This document shows, piece after piece, positions 35,997 to 46,715 of a stretch of 64,000 nt of DNA; position 1 is the first letter of the stretch; each line of letters begins with the position of its first letter. The DNA is from Acidobacteriota bacterium. GTDB taxonomy: Bacteria; Acidobacteriota; Terriglobia; Terriglobales; Acidobacteriaceae. Made by a program: the position numbers and the translations under genes. Location of the stretch: assembly GCA_013289685.1 (NCBI GenBank), contig JABCZL010000004.1, positions 1 through 64,000 of the forward strand. Reading direction: 5' to 3'. The notes beneath the pieces were generated by a model that was not told the DNA's origin, made no database searches, and saw only the letters and a program-made list of their open reading frames with translations.

Positions 35997-36490
35997 TGCG
36001 AGTGTTTCGAGTGCTGCGCGCCGCCTATGGCCGCACCCCCTTCGATGGAGAAGGCTCTTATCGGTTCGGCGGACGCTGGTCAAGCGCTGGCGTGCGCGTG
36101 GTCTACGCTTCTGAACACCAGTCTCTCGCCATGCTGGAATACTTTGTTCATCTGGACCCGGAGGATGCGCCCGACGATCTGATCCTCGCCACTGCAGATG
36201 TCCCCGACAAGGTATCTCGCGGGCGCGTGAAAGTGGCAGACCTGCCGGCGAATTGGAGAGCAATTCCCGCACCTCCTGACATCACCCAGATTGGCGATGA
36301 CTTCGTGAAGAAGGCTGAGTATTGCGTGCTCCTCGTGCCTTCCGCGCTGGCTCCGCACGAGAATAATTGGCTGATCAATCCGCGGCATCCTGAATTCAAG
36401 GAGATCACGCAGAACGCCGCCGAACCTCTTCGCTACGATCCACGCATGTTCCGCGGAGGTCCCCGCCGGGCGAAACACCGCAAGAAGTGA
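35996..36490 (+). CDS. RES domain toxin (NAD-degrading)
   Basis: 164 residues from the ATG at 35996, which shares its A with the antitoxin TGA. The RES core shows the conserved Arg-Tyr-Glu-Ser set: GSYRFGGRWSSAGVRVVYASEHQSLAMLEYF, later CVLLVPSALAPHENNWLINPRHPEF with the family S and N residues. RES toxins are ADP-ribosyltransferase-like and deplete NAD+. All catalytic residues look present, so the toxin is probably active. The converging Doc toxin gene ends 12 bases away. Confidence 0.93.
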   Translation: MRVFRVLRAAYGRTPFDGEGSYRFGGRWSSAGVRVVYASEHQSLAMLEYFVHLDPEDAPDDLILATADVPDKVSRGRVKVADLPANWRAIPAPPDITQIGDDFVKKAEYCVLLVPSALAPHENNWLINPRHPEFKEITQNAAEPLRYDPRMFRGGPRRAKHRKK

Positions 36491-36502
36491 TTGTCGTTCT
36501 TC

Positions 36503-36913
36503 TTACTTTTCTCGATGACGCCCGCTGTTCTCCCTCAGCCAGGCAACATAGCCAGACTCATCGAGCGATCCTGCCGCAAGCCCGAATACAGCCTGCGTGG
36601 CATCCTCTTCGCTGGCCTTGAAGTCGAAGCCGTTGAGTTCCAGGAAGAGAACCCCGACCACGAAACCAGTTCTCTTGTTGCCATCGATGAAGGGATGGTT
36701 GCGAACTATGCCCGCCGTGTAGAGGGCCGCCATTTCAACAACGTCGGGGGAGTTGGCATAGGTATAGTGCTGTCGTGGCCGCGCCAGGGCCGACTCCAGC
36801 AGTCCTTGTTCGCGAACTCCTACGCCGCCCCCGTGCAGCGCCAGTTGGCGGTCGTGGATCGCGACCACACCGCGTGTCTCGATCCACAGCGGTTCTCTCT
36901 TTTTCGCAGCCAA
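36503..36913 (-). CDS. doc: Doc (death-on-curing) Fic-fold toxin
   Basis: 136 residues. The Doc/Fic motif is HPFIDGNKRTG near residue 75, preceded by the typical VVAIHDRQLALHGG and LLESALARPRQHY segments. Doc proteins phosphorylate EF-Tu on Thr and block translation. The catalytic His, Asp and Asn-Lys-Arg are present, so the toxin is probably functional. It begins three bases after the AbrB-like antitoxin gene and forms an operon with it. Confidence 0.93.
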   Translation of the reverse strand: MAAKKREPLWIETRGVVAIHDRQLALHGGGVGVREQGLLESALARPRQHYTYANSPDVVEMAALYTAGIVRNHPFIDGNKRTGFVVGVLFLELNGFDFKASEEDATQAVFGLAAGSLDESGYVAWLRENSGRHREK

Positions 36914-36916
36914 GCC

Positions 36917-37144
36917 TTACTTCGCCAGGGCGCGCAGCGTGTTGCGATAGCGCCCCATGATTTCTTCGGCCTTGTTCATTTTCTGCTCGAAGGCGGGATC
37001 GTACGGAGTCAGCCGGTAGTCGCCATCTCCAGCTTCCACCAGAAAAACTCGCTCCCCGTCGCCGGTGCGCAGGCGTTGAATGACTTCTTTGGGCAACACC
37101 ACGCCCAGCGAGTTGCCGAATTTGCGGATCTTGAGTTGAACCAT
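36917..37144 (-). CDS. AbrB/MazE-type antitoxin of the Doc toxin
   Basis: 75 residues from the ATG at 37144, six bases after GGGAGAG; the longer frame to 37204 would read through the operator. MVQLKIRKFGNSLGVVLPKEVIQRLRTGDGERVFLVE is the swapped-hairpin AbrB DNA-binding domain, and the C-terminal 35 residues are the toxin-binding tail. Doc is classically paired with Phd; an AbrB-type partner is a known variant. A 24-bp perfect palindrome just upstream is its likely operator. Confidence 0.93.
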   Translation of the reverse strand: MVQLKIRKFGNSLGVVLPKEVIQRLRTGDGERVFLVEAGDGDYRLTPYDPAFEQKMNKAEEIMGRYRNTLRALAK

Positions 37145-37157
37145 TGGCGCTCTCCCA

Positions 37158-37181
37158 GTGTTATTACAATTGTAATAACAC
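37158..37181 (-). promoter_or_regulatory. 24-bp perfect palindrome upstream of abrB-doc
   Basis: GTGTTATTACAA followed directly by its exact complement TTGTAATAACAC. It is 13 bases upstream of the antitoxin ATG, over the ribosome-binding/promoter region, and is the best candidate for the autoregulatory operator of the AbrB-Doc pair. Confidence 0.75.
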
Positions 37182-37227
37182 CGTAGAACAAGCGCAAGCC
37201 ACATTTTTTGAGGGATCGACGAATACC

Positions 37228-37262
37228 GGCCAACGACTGACGATCAACGACTAACGACCGCT
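37228..37262. repeat. Short GTCGTT-type tandem repeat
   Basis: CCAACGACTGACGATCAACG then ACTAACGACC. Read on the other strand it is GGTCGTTAGTCGTTGATCGT, similar to 57050-57083. Confidence 0.6.
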
Positions 37263-37263
37263 C

Positions 37264-37929
37264 TCAGGCCCCCGCCGCCTCCTGCCCGCCCAGCGGCAAA
37301 AAGTATTGCGTCCCCTTGATAGGCTCCGTCACCTTCCGCAGAAGTTCCTGCAGGTCTTCATTGCGGTCGACGAAATCAATCTCCGACGTATTCACGATCA
37401 GCAGGTCCGAAGAAGTGTAATGAAAAAAGAAGTGCTCGTAAGCCTTCACCACTTCCGCCAGATACTCGTCGCTCACCGCCCGTTCGCTGGGAACATTTTT
37501 TTTCTTGAGCCGCTTCTTCAACACCTCCGGCGTGGCCTGCAGATAAATCACCAGGTCGGGCGTAGGCAGCAAATCGCGGAAATGGTTGTAGTACCGGTTA
37601 TAGGTATCGAGTTCGTGGTCGGTCAGGTTGAGGCAGGCAAACAGCTTGTCTTTCTCGAAGATAAAGTCCGAGACCACGATCTTCTGCGACCGCGGCCCCA
37701 GGTCGAGCGCCTGCAACTGCTCGAACCGACGCACCAAAAACGTAAACTGCGCCTGAAACGCCGCCCCACGGTCGCCTTCATAAAAGGAATCCAGGAACGG
37801 GTTCGCCTCCGGCTCCATCACTCGCTGTGCATTCAAACGCTCCGCCAGAATGCGCGCCAGCGTGCTCTTGCCCACTCGGATGGGCCCTTCCACAGCAATG
37901 TACCGGGGCAGTTCGAAAAGATTGGCCAT
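37264..37929 (-). CDS. Deoxynucleoside kinase
   Basis: 221 residues. The P-loop GPIRVGKST is near residue 15, followed by EPEANPFLDSFY, IVVSDFIFEKDKLFA (the position of the ERS/DRS motif, here SDF), PDLVIYLQATPEVLKKRLKKK and a lid region with R/K. It belongs to the dNK/thymidine-kinase-2-like family that phosphorylates deoxyribonucleosides, usually dA or dG in bacteria. In related genomes I recall this gene near panB; here two toxin-antitoxin modules separate them. Confidence 0.88.
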   Translation of the reverse strand: MANLFELPRYIAVEGPIRVGKSTLARILAERLNAQRVMEPEANPFLDSFYEGDRGAAFQAQFTFLVRRFEQLQALDLGPRSQKIVVSDFIFEKDKLFACLNLTDHELDTYNRYYNHFRDLLPTPDLVIYLQATPEVLKKRLKKKNVPSERAVSDEYLAEVVKAYEHFFFHYTSSDLLIVNTSEIDFVDRNEDLQELLRKVTEPIKGTQYFLPLGGQEAAGA

Positions 37930-38020
37930 GTTTTCGTGCGATGACTTCGTGCGATCTTTCGGAATTCAGAGGATAGCTCGGATGGCGCTCACTGGCAATT
38001 GCGGGATGAGTTAACAGGAA

Positions 38021-38119
38021 CGATTGAGTAATCGGGTAATTGAGTAATTGAGTAATTCAAAATCCTCACGCCCCCTCTCCTTTCAATTCCCCAATTACCA
38101 AATTCCCCAATTACTCAAT
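38021..38119. repeat. ATTGAGTAATT repeats with inverted copies
   Basis: GATTGAGTAATCGGGTAATT, GAGTAATTGAGTAATTC, then after a short gap the complement-type AATTCCCCAATTACCAAATT and CCCCAATTACTCAAT. The arms could form a long AT-rich cruciform upstream of the deacetylase gene. Confidence 0.75.
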
Positions 38120-38136
38120 GCATTACAATCCTCCCC

Positions 38137-38841
38137 ATGCTCGGAACCGTGCTCGCGGGAACAGCCGCCGCAGCCGCGCTGACCGCCGCCAGCTACCAGT
38201 CCATGGCGCCCACCGGTCAGTGGTACGGCCGAACCTTCACAGGCCTGTCACGCGGCACAAAGCAGCTCGCCCTCACCTACGACGATGGCCCCAACGACCC
38301 GCACACGCTGCGACTGCTGGAAGTCCTCGCGAAGCACAATGTGCAAGCGACGTTCTTCCTGATCGGACGCTATACCAAGCAGCATCCCGACATCGCCCGC
38401 GACATCGTCAAAGCCGGCCATGTAGTCGGCAACCACACCTTCACCCATCCCCTGCTGACCTTCAAGAGCGCGTCCGAGATCCGCCAGGAACTCACCGACT
38501 GCCGCTCGGCCTTAAAAGACGCCATCGGCGAGCACTCCAATCTCTTCCGCCCCCCGTTCGGCGGACGCCGCCCCGCAGTCCTGCGCATCGCCCGTGAACT
38601 GGGCCTTGAGCCAATTATGTGGAACGTGACCGGCTATGACTGGACCGCACCCCCGTGCTCCGAGATCGAACAGAAGGTCAGCCAGCAGATTCGCGGCGGC
38701 GACGTAATCCTCTTACACGACGGCGGCCACAAACAAATGGGCGCCGACCGCTCCCAAACCGTCCTGGCCACAGATCGCTTGATCACGAAGTACAAATCAG
38801 AAGCCTACGAATTCAAAACGATCCCCCAGATGATGGAGTAG
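38137..38841 (+). CDS. Polysaccharide deacetylase (NodB homology domain)
   Basis: 234 residues. The N-terminus (MLGTVLAGTAAAAALTAASYQ) looks like a short signal or anchor. NodB motifs are all present: motif 1 LALTYDDGPNDPHT (general-base Asp), motif 2 HTFTHPLL (metal His pair), motif 3 RPPFGGRR, motif 4 YDWTAPP and motif 5 VILLHDGG (general-acid His). Such enzymes remove acetyl groups from peptidoglycan or other N-acetylated glycans outside the cytoplasm. Start at 38137; no strong ribosome-binding site. Confidence 0.93.
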   Translation: MLGTVLAGTAAAAALTAASYQSMAPTGQWYGRTFTGLSRGTKQLALTYDDGPNDPHTLRLLEVLAKHNVQATFFLIGRYTKQHPDIARDIVKAGHVVGNHTFTHPLLTFKSASEIRQELTDCRSALKDAIGEHSNLFRPPFGGRRPAVLRIARELGLEPIMWNVTGYDWTAPPCSEIEQKVSQQIRGGDVILLHDGGHKQMGADRSQTVLATDRLITKYKSEAYEFKTIPQMME

Positions 38842-38852
38842 AACCACTAATC

Positions 38853-38900
38853 TGTCATCCCGACCGGAGCGAGCGAACGCGAGCGGAGTGGAGGGACCTG
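38853..38900. repeat. Family D-related repeat
   Basis: TGTCATCCCGACCGGAGCGA then GCGAACGCGAGCGGAGTGGA and GGGACCTG. A near copy is at 46530-46581 (TGTCATCCCGACTGGAGCCG). Between convergent genes. Confidence 0.75.
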
Positions 38901-38938
38901 CTGTCCTCTGCCACTGCGCAGCGAAACTTTTCCCGCCG

Positions 38939-40252
38939 CTATCCCCGCACCGCCGCAAACGCCGCCTTCGCCGCCGCAATCGTCCGGGCCACATCGTCCT
39001 CCGTGTGCGCCGCCCCCAGAAACGCCGCCTCATACTGCGAAGGCGGCAAATACACGCCAGCATCAAGCATGCCGCGAAAGAATTTCCCGAACGCCTCCGT
39101 CTTCGACTTCGACGCCGAATCCCAATCCGTCACCGGCCCCGGCGTAAAGAACCAGGTAAACATCGAACCCACGCGGTTATGGCACAGCGCAACTCCCGCG
39201 TCCTTCGCCGCCGCCGCCACGCCCTCAACCAACTCTCCACTTAACTTCTCCAGCCGCGGATAAATCTCGCCCCTGCGATCCCGCAACTGTTTCAACATCG
39301 CGCAGCCCGCCGCCATGGCCAGCGGATTCCCCGACAGCGTCCCCGCCTGATACATCGGCCCAAGCGGCGCCACCAGATCCATAATCTCCTTCGGCCCGCC
39401 GTACGCGCCCACCGGCAATCCTCCGCCAATGATCTTCCCCATCGTCGTCAGGTCCGCCTTAATGTTGTACAGTTCCTGCGCTCCGCCAAACGCCACGCGG
39501 AATCCCGTCATCACTTCGTCAAAAATCAGCACCGAACGTTCGCGCTCGGTCAGCAGCCGCAGCCCCACCAGATAATCGTCCGCCGCCGGAACACATCCCA
39601 TGTTCCCCACCACCGGCTCCACGATCACGCACGCAATCTGGTGCTTGAACTTTTGAAACGCGTGCTCGACCACCGACAGATTATTGAACGGCAGCGCCAG
39701 CGTGAACTGCGTGAACTCCTCCGGCACGCCCGCCGATCCTGGAATCCCCAGCGTCGCGACTCCCGACCCCGCCTTCACCAGCAGCGCGTCCGCATGCCCG
39801 TGATAGCATCCTTCGAACTTCACAATATATTTGCGCTTCGTGTAGGCCCGCGCCAGCCGAATCGCCGACATCGTCGCCTCGGTCCCGGAACTGACAAAGC
39901 GCACTTTCTGCATGTGCGGAAACGCTCCCAGGACCAGTTCCGCCAGGTCCGCCTCCGAAGGTGTCGACGCTCCGAAGCTGGTGCCATTGCAGGCCGCACC
40001 CACAATCGCGTCGAGCACATTCGCTTCGGCGTGCCCCAGAATCAGCGGACCCCACGATCCGATGTAGTCGATGTATTCGTTTTCGTCGGCATCCCAGATG
40101 TGCGACCCTTTGCCGCGCACAATAAACAGCGGATCCCCACCCACCGATCGAAACGCCCGCACCGGAGAGTTCACGCCTCCCGGAATCATGCTCTCCGCCC
40201 GCTGCTGCAGGCGCCGCGACTGCTCCGTCTTGCGCGATGTAGTGGACGGCAT
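38939..40252 (-). CDS. hemL: Glutamate-1-semialdehyde 2,1-aminomutase
   Basis: 437 residues from the ATG at 40252, preceded by GAGAGGACTCG; the frame is open to 40348, but that part lacks support. Class III PLP fold: [23 protein letters not shown] at the N-terminus, [33 protein letters not shown] and the PLP lysine in [18 protein letters not shown]. It converts glutamate-1-semialdehyde to 5-aminolevulinate in C5-pathway haem synthesis. Length and motifs are normal. Confidence 0.97.
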   Translation of the reverse strand: MPSTTSRKTEQSRRLQQRAESMIPGGVNSPVRAFRSVGGDPLFIVRGKGSHIWDADENEYIDYIGSWGPLILGHAEANVLDAIVGAACNGTSFGASTPSEADLAELVLGAFPHMQKVRFVSSGTEATMSAIRLARAYTKRKYIVKFEGCYHGHADALLVKAGSGVATLGIPGSAGVPEEFTQFTLALPFNNLSVVEHAFQKFKHQIACVIVEPVVGNMGCVPAADDYLVGLRLLTERERSVLIFDEVMTGFRVAFGGAQELYNIKADLTTMGKIIGGGLPVGAYGGPKEIMDLVAPLGPMYQAGTLSGNPLAMAAGCAMLKQLRDRRGEIYPRLEKLSGELVEGVAAAAKDAGVALCHNRVGSMFTWFFTPGPVTDWDSASKSKTEAFGKFFRGMLDAGVYLPPSQYEAAFLGAAHTEDDVARTIAAAKAAFAAVRG

Positions 40253-40448
40253 CGAGTCCTCTCGACCAGGAATAGAAAACTTAAAAGAGAAAAAAGATGT
40301 CAGCGCGTCGAACCCATGGCAACCGATTACTATAGCAGCGCCCGCCAACTGGAATTCATCAGATATTCATCGTTCTGCAATCCCATTGCAACATCCCGAC
40401 AGTACCCTTACCTCATCAAGTTACCCTTCTAACCGGGAGGGTTTTGAG

Positions 40449-40484
40449 GGACAGTCTCGGGGGCTCCGGACTGTCCTTTTTGTT
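40449..40484 (+). terminator. Intrinsic terminator with no upstream gene on its strand
   Basis: GGACAGTC (40449-40456) and GACTGTCC (40469-40476) form an 8-bp stem with a G-rich loop, followed by TTTTTGTT. It reads rightward, but hemL upstream lies on the other strand, so it may end a small RNA transcribed from 40255-40450. Confidence 0.7.
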
Positions 40485-40496
40485 CTTTGGTGCGCC

Positions 40497-40563
40497 TTTG
40501 TGAGTCAGCCCTTGTGAGTCAGCCCTTGTGAGTCAGCCCTTGTGGGTCAGCCTTTGTGGGTCG
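40497..40563. repeat. 14-bp tandem repeat (about 4.5 units)
   Basis: The unit CTTGTGAGTCAGCC repeats, the later units with GGG in place of GAG, and runs into a family C repeat. Likely a variable-number tandem repeat. No spacers, so not CRISPR. Confidence 0.85.
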
Positions 40564-40657
40564 GACACTCCTGTCCGACGTCTTTGCACTTGCTTTTGTT
40601 CCTGACGGCAAAAACAAGATCAAAGCCAACCGCGGCGGACAAGAGTGTCCGCCCCAC
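40556..40657. repeat. Inverted pair of family C repeats
   Basis: GTGGGTCGGACACTCCTGTC (from 40556) and GGCGGACAAGAGTGTCCGCC (40634-40653) face each other across TTTGCACTTGCTTTTG ... AACAAGATCAAAGCC. The AAGATCAAA stretch recurs in the copy embedded in panC. Upstream of the DtxR-family gene. Confidence 0.85.
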
Positions 40658-40703
40658 CACCGCCGTTAACCACACTTAACCCGCCATCGTATAATCATCC
40701 CCA

Positions 40704-41372
40704 ATGATCACCGTCTCCAAGGAGGACTACCTCAAGTCGATCCTCGAAGCGGAGAGCGAAGGCGAAGCCGTCATCTCCGCGCGCCTCGCGGACCTGCTCA
40801 AGGTCTCCCCGCCCGCGGTGACCATGGCCTTGCGCCGCCTGAAAAAGGACGGTCTGGTCCGCGTCGAATCCAGCGGCGAAGTGAGTCTCACCCCCGCCGG
40901 CCGCAAGATCGCTCGCAAGCTCACCCTCCGCCACCACCTGATCGAACGCATGCTCTCCGAACTTTTCGGCATGGAGTGGTGGAAGGTTCACGACGAGGCC
41001 GAACGCCTCGAACACGCCGTCTCCCCCGACTTCGAGGCCAAGCTCCTGGCCAAGCTAGGCTCCGGCGGCGCCTGCCCGCACGGCAACTTGAGTGAACTCG
41101 AAGGCCCCGCCAGCCGCCGCCGCCGCGGGCTGGTCCTGCTCGCCGACGCCGAGCTCGACACCACCTACACCGTGAGCGGAATCTACGAACGCGACCGCCG
41201 CCTCCTCGAATTTCTCGAGCACCGCGGCGTCCGCCCAGGAGCCAAGCTGCGCCTCCTGGAACGCAACTACGACCAAACCCTGACCCTCTCCACTCCCGCC
41301 GGCACGGTATCGCTGGGCCCCGCCGCTTCCGAACGAGTCTGGCTCGCCCCCGCCGCCCGCCCCAAGCGCTGA
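40704..41372 (+). CDS. DtxR-family metal-dependent regulator
   Basis: 222 residues. The N-terminal winged helix (SKEDYLKSILEAESEGEAVISARLADLLKVSPPAVTMALRRLKKDGLV) is followed by the metal-binding dimerisation domain (LRHHLIERMLSELFGMEWWKVHDEAERLEHAVSPDFE with the HxxxE...ExxxxEH pattern). A C-terminal FeoA/SH3-like domain (GVRPGAKLRLLERNYDQTLTLSTPAG) makes the architecture more DtxR/IdeR-like than MntR-like. Regulators of this family repress Fe2+ or Mn2+ uptake genes. It precedes an NRAMP-related gene on the same strand, and a palindromic operator-like site lies before that gene and before the porin. Confidence 0.92.
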   Translation: MITVSKEDYLKSILEAESEGEAVISARLADLLKVSPPAVTMALRRLKKDGLVRVESSGEVSLTPAGRKIARKLTLRHHLIERMLSELFGMEWWKVHDEAERLEHAVSPDFEAKLLAKLGSGGACPHGNLSELEGPASRRRRGLVLLADAELDTTYTVSGIYERDRRLLEFLEHRGVRPGAKLRLLERNYDQTLTLSTPAGTVSLGPAASERVWLAPAARPKR

Positions 41373-41388
41373 ACGCCGCAGGAAATGG

Positions 41389-41461
41389 CCGGGTGCCCCA
41401 TTTCTCGCGCGCACTTTGCGCGAAAAGGCCTGCCCTGAGCGAAGTCGAAGGGTGGGGATTT
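41389..41461. repeat. Composite family B / family D repeat
   Basis: CGGGTGCCCCATTTCTCGCG then CGCACTTTGCGCGAAA, interrupted by CCTGCCCTGAGCGAAGTCGA before GGTGGGGATTTT. It looks like one repeat inserted into another, between the regulator and transporter genes. Confidence 0.8.
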
Positions 41462-41522
41462 TCGATAGCGGAGTCGCAGGGTGGGGAAGTTCCCAACCCG
41501 ATTTGTGTGTCTGAAATATTAG

Positions 41523-41552
41523 TTAACCATAGTTTATATTCTGCTATATACT
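41523..41552 (+). promoter_or_regulatory. Promoter with DtxR-type operator for NRAMP-related gene 1
   Basis: TTAACCATAGTTTA (41523-41536) covers the -35 position; 18 bases after TTAACC comes TATACT (41547-41552). The same layout, with the perfect palindrome TTAACTATAGTTAA and the same 18-base spacing, precedes the porin gene. Confidence 0.65.
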
Positions 41553-41604
41553 TACGCTAATAGTTTGGGTCGAAGTAAAGTCCCTCGGCAACTGCACGTT
41601 CTGC

Positions 41605-43014
41605 ATGAACAAGACGACAACAACTTCGAAATCGCCGAGGGAGTTGCCGTCGCCCGCCCCGCCGCTAACCGACGCCGTCGTCATCACGCACGAAGACATC
41701 GACCGCGCCCACGACCGCGAACGCGTCCTCACCACCCGCACCCAGCGCGGCCCCTGGTCGCGCGCCCGGTTGCTCTGGCTGCTCGTCGGCCCCGGTATCC
41801 TCGTCATGCTCGGAGAAAACGACGGCCCCAGCATGCTCTCCTACGCCGCCACCGGAGCCCGCTTCGGCATCGGCTTTTTCCTCCCTTTCGTCGTGCTCAC
41901 CTTCGTCATGGCCTGCATTGTCCAGGAAATGACCGTGCGCCTGGGCGCAGCCACCCATCGGGGTCACGCCGAACTCATCTTCGACCGCTTCGGCCCCTTC
42001 TGGGGATGGTTCTCCATGATCGACCTCATGGTCGGCAACTTCCTCACCCTAGTCACCGAGTTCATCGCTATCCGCGCCGGCCTGGGATATTTCGGCGTTC
42101 CTCCCGCAGTCTCGGTGGTCGGCGCATGGATCGTCCTCTTCGTCGCTCTGATGGCCCACCGCTACTGGACCTGGGAGCGCATCACCCTCGTCGCCGCCAT
42201 GTTCAACCTGGTGTTCATCCCAGTCGCCCTACTCACCCACCCGCACTGGGGAGCCATCGGCAGATCACTCATCACCTTTAAGCCGCTCCCCGGCGGACTC
42301 ACACAGGAAACCGTCCTCATCCTGCTTTCCAACATCGGAGCCACCGTCACGCCCTGGATGCTCTTCTTCCAGCAGAGCGCCATCGCCGACAAGGGACTCA
42401 CCACCCACGACATCCGCTTTGGCCGCATCGACACCATGCTGGGCGCAGCTTTAGCCGCGCTCGCCGCGCTGGCCACGATCGTCGCCACCGCCCCGCTGTT
42501 CGCCCACGGCATGTCCGTCGGCAACTTCGAAGGCGCCCAGTTCGCTCAGGCCCTTCAACCCTTCGTCGGCCATTGGGGCTCTGCGCTTTTCGCTCTTGGC
42601 ATGTTTGAAGCGGGCATGGTCGCGGCCGTTACTATTTCAACTTCCTCGGCATATGCGTTCGGAGAAGTCGCCCACCGCCCCCACAGCCTGAATCTTCCCT
42701 TCCAGCAGGGAAAATCCTTCTATCTAGTCCTGATTCTCGAAGCCGCCGCCGCCGCCGGATTGGTCCTGATCCCCGGCATCCCTCTGGTCTACATCGTGCT
42801 GATCGTGAACGTGATCGCAGTCCTCGCCATGCCACCTGCCCTGCTCTTCCTCTACATGCTGGTGAACGACCGCGAAATCATGGGAGACCTCGTCAGTCCC
42901 CTGTGGGCCAACATCCTGGCCCTGGGAGTAGTCGTAATCCTGGTCGCCGCCGGAATCCTGTTCGGCGTCAGCGTAGTCGCCCCGCACGCCCTGGCATTAT
43001 TTGGAGGCCATTAG
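41605..43014 (+). CDS. NRAMP-related divalent metal transporter 1
   Basis: 469 residues, about 11 membrane helices after a 50-residue charged N-terminus. TM1 reads GPGILVMLGENDGPSMLSY: the metal Asp is kept, but the DPGN Asn is Ser. TM6 reads GATVTPWMLFFQQSAIADKG: the MPH Met is Thr and the His is Trp. Canonical NRAMPs use that Asn and Met for Mn2+/Fe2+ selectivity, so this is a divergent member, perhaps with Mg2+ or broader selectivity. It lies downstream of a DtxR-family gene under an operator-like site, and a small membrane protein gene follows. Confidence 0.88.
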   Translation: MNKTTTTSKSPRELPSPAPPLTDAVVITHEDIDRAHDRERVLTTRTQRGPWSRARLLWLLVGPGILVMLGENDGPSMLSYAATGARFGIGFFLPFVVLTFVMACIVQEMTVRLGAATHRGHAELIFDRFGPFWGWFSMIDLMVGNFLTLVTEFIAIRAGLGYFGVPPAVSVVGAWIVLFVALMAHRYWTWERITLVAAMFNLVFIPVALLTHPHWGAIGRSLITFKPLPGGLTQETVLILLSNIGATVTPWMLFFQQSAIADKGLTTHDIRFGRIDTMLGAALAALAALATIVATAPLFAHGMSVGNFEGAQFAQALQPFVGHWGSALFALGMFEAGMVAAVTISTSSAYAFGEVAHRPHSLNLPFQQGKSFYLVLILEAAAAAGLVLIPGIPLVYIVLIVNVIAVLAMPPALLFLYMLVNDREIMGDLVSPLWANILALGVVVILVAAGILFGVSVVAPHALALFGGH

Positions 43015-43159
43015 ATGACAGTCAGAATCAATCGTGGGAAGAACACGACTGCCGCCAAGTCCAGACTTGGGAAGGGCACGGCTCCAGCCGCCGGAATCGA
43101 GTGTAGAAAGACCGCCGCCTCGGCCGTTCGCCGGAAACACCGCGAGCGAATGCAGCGCC

Positions 43160-43222
43160 GTGGAAGAGCGGCGCTTTCAGCGCCGCGTCAAGCGACCCCA
43201 ATCCAACCGGGCTTCAGCCCCA
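43160..43222. repeat. Family A two-hairpin repeat
   Basis: GTGGAAGAGCGGCGCTTTCA then GCGCCGCG, a spacer, and CCGGGCTTCAGCCCC. Inverted orientation relative to 49550 and 63902. It lies between the NRAMP-related gene and its small membrane protein gene. Confidence 0.85.
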
Positions 43223-43246
43223 GTGGTCGCGGGGGAGAACTCTAAA

Positions 43247-43474
43247 ATGGACCCACACTTCAAATCCGCTCCCAGCGCCGAAGTCAGCGGCGCAGACCTC
43301 GCCTCCGTCGTCGCCTCTCTCGAACCCGACCAACTCATCTCCACCAAAGCGAAACATCATTGCCCCCGCCGCCAACTGACCCGCACCGAAATGATCCTCT
43401 TCTGGGCCCTGCGCTTCTATCTCGTCTTCATGTTCGGAGTCGTGATTTACCAAGTCTGGTCGGGAGCGCACTAA
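43247..43474 (+). CDS. Small single-helix membrane protein associated with NRAMP-related gene 1
   Basis: 75 residues from the ATG at 43247, nine bases after GGGGGAG. Residues 1-50 are soluble with a CPRR motif; residues 53-71 form one membrane helix ([20 protein letters not shown]), and the chain ends WSGAH. The helix and tail share the pattern LRxYLxxMxxxxxYxV...AH with the small protein after the second NRAMP-related gene (51675-51923). Pairing of the two with two transporters suggests an accessory subunit or regulator, but the family is not known to me. Confidence 0.75.
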   Translation: MDPHFKSAPSAEVSGADLASVVASLEPDQLISTKAKHHCPRRQLTRTEMILFWALRFYLVFMFGVVIYQVWSGAH

Positions 43475-43670
43475 GCACTTAAGATCGATATCGGCAAAGC
43501 GTTAAGGCTTTCCTTAGTGCACCTTCGTGCCCTTCGTGGTTCAAGGCTCCGAAATCCGACCACTACGCAAACCCTGTCCCAACGCATTACACTAAACTAA
43601 TAGGTTCGATCCGTAAGTGGGGAGCGAAGCTCCGCTGCACCCGCCGCAATTCATACCGAGGAAGGCCATC

Positions 43671-46496
<2,826 letters not shown>

Positions 46497-46529
46497 GTCC
46501 CGTCGAGCCCGCGTGCAACAAAACAGCCC

Positions 46530-46581
46530 TGTCATCCCGACTGGAGCCGGGGCGCCAGCGACGGCGGAGTGGAGGGACCTG
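46530..46581. repeat. Family D-related repeat
   Basis: TGTCATCCCGACTGGAGCCG ... GGCGGAGTGGAGGGACCTGG. Matches 38853-38900. Confidence 0.75.
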
Positions 46582-46633
46582 GTGTTTGTTTCTTGATGCG
46601 AGCGGCCCAAGGTCCTTAGCAATCAAAGGCAAA

Positions 46634-46698
46634 GTGGAAGAGCGACGCTTCAGCGCCGCGTAAACCGTCTGAGATAGATCCATGGGCTTCAGCCCTGA
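46634..46698. repeat. Family A two-hairpin repeat
   Basis: GTGGAAGAGCGACGCTTCAG then CGCCGCG, a spacer, and ATGGGCTTCAGCCCTGAG. Same orientation as 43160. Confidence 0.85.
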
Positions 46699-46715
46699 GA
46701 TGAGTCGTACGCTGT

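Noticed and set aside
40497..40563. Possible CRISPR array
   Set aside because: 14-bp units follow each other without spacers; it is a plain tandem repeat.
43015..43245. 76-residue frame starting right after NRAMP1
   Set aside because: Its second half is the family A repeat, and there is no ribosome-binding site or family match. The supported gene begins at 43247.
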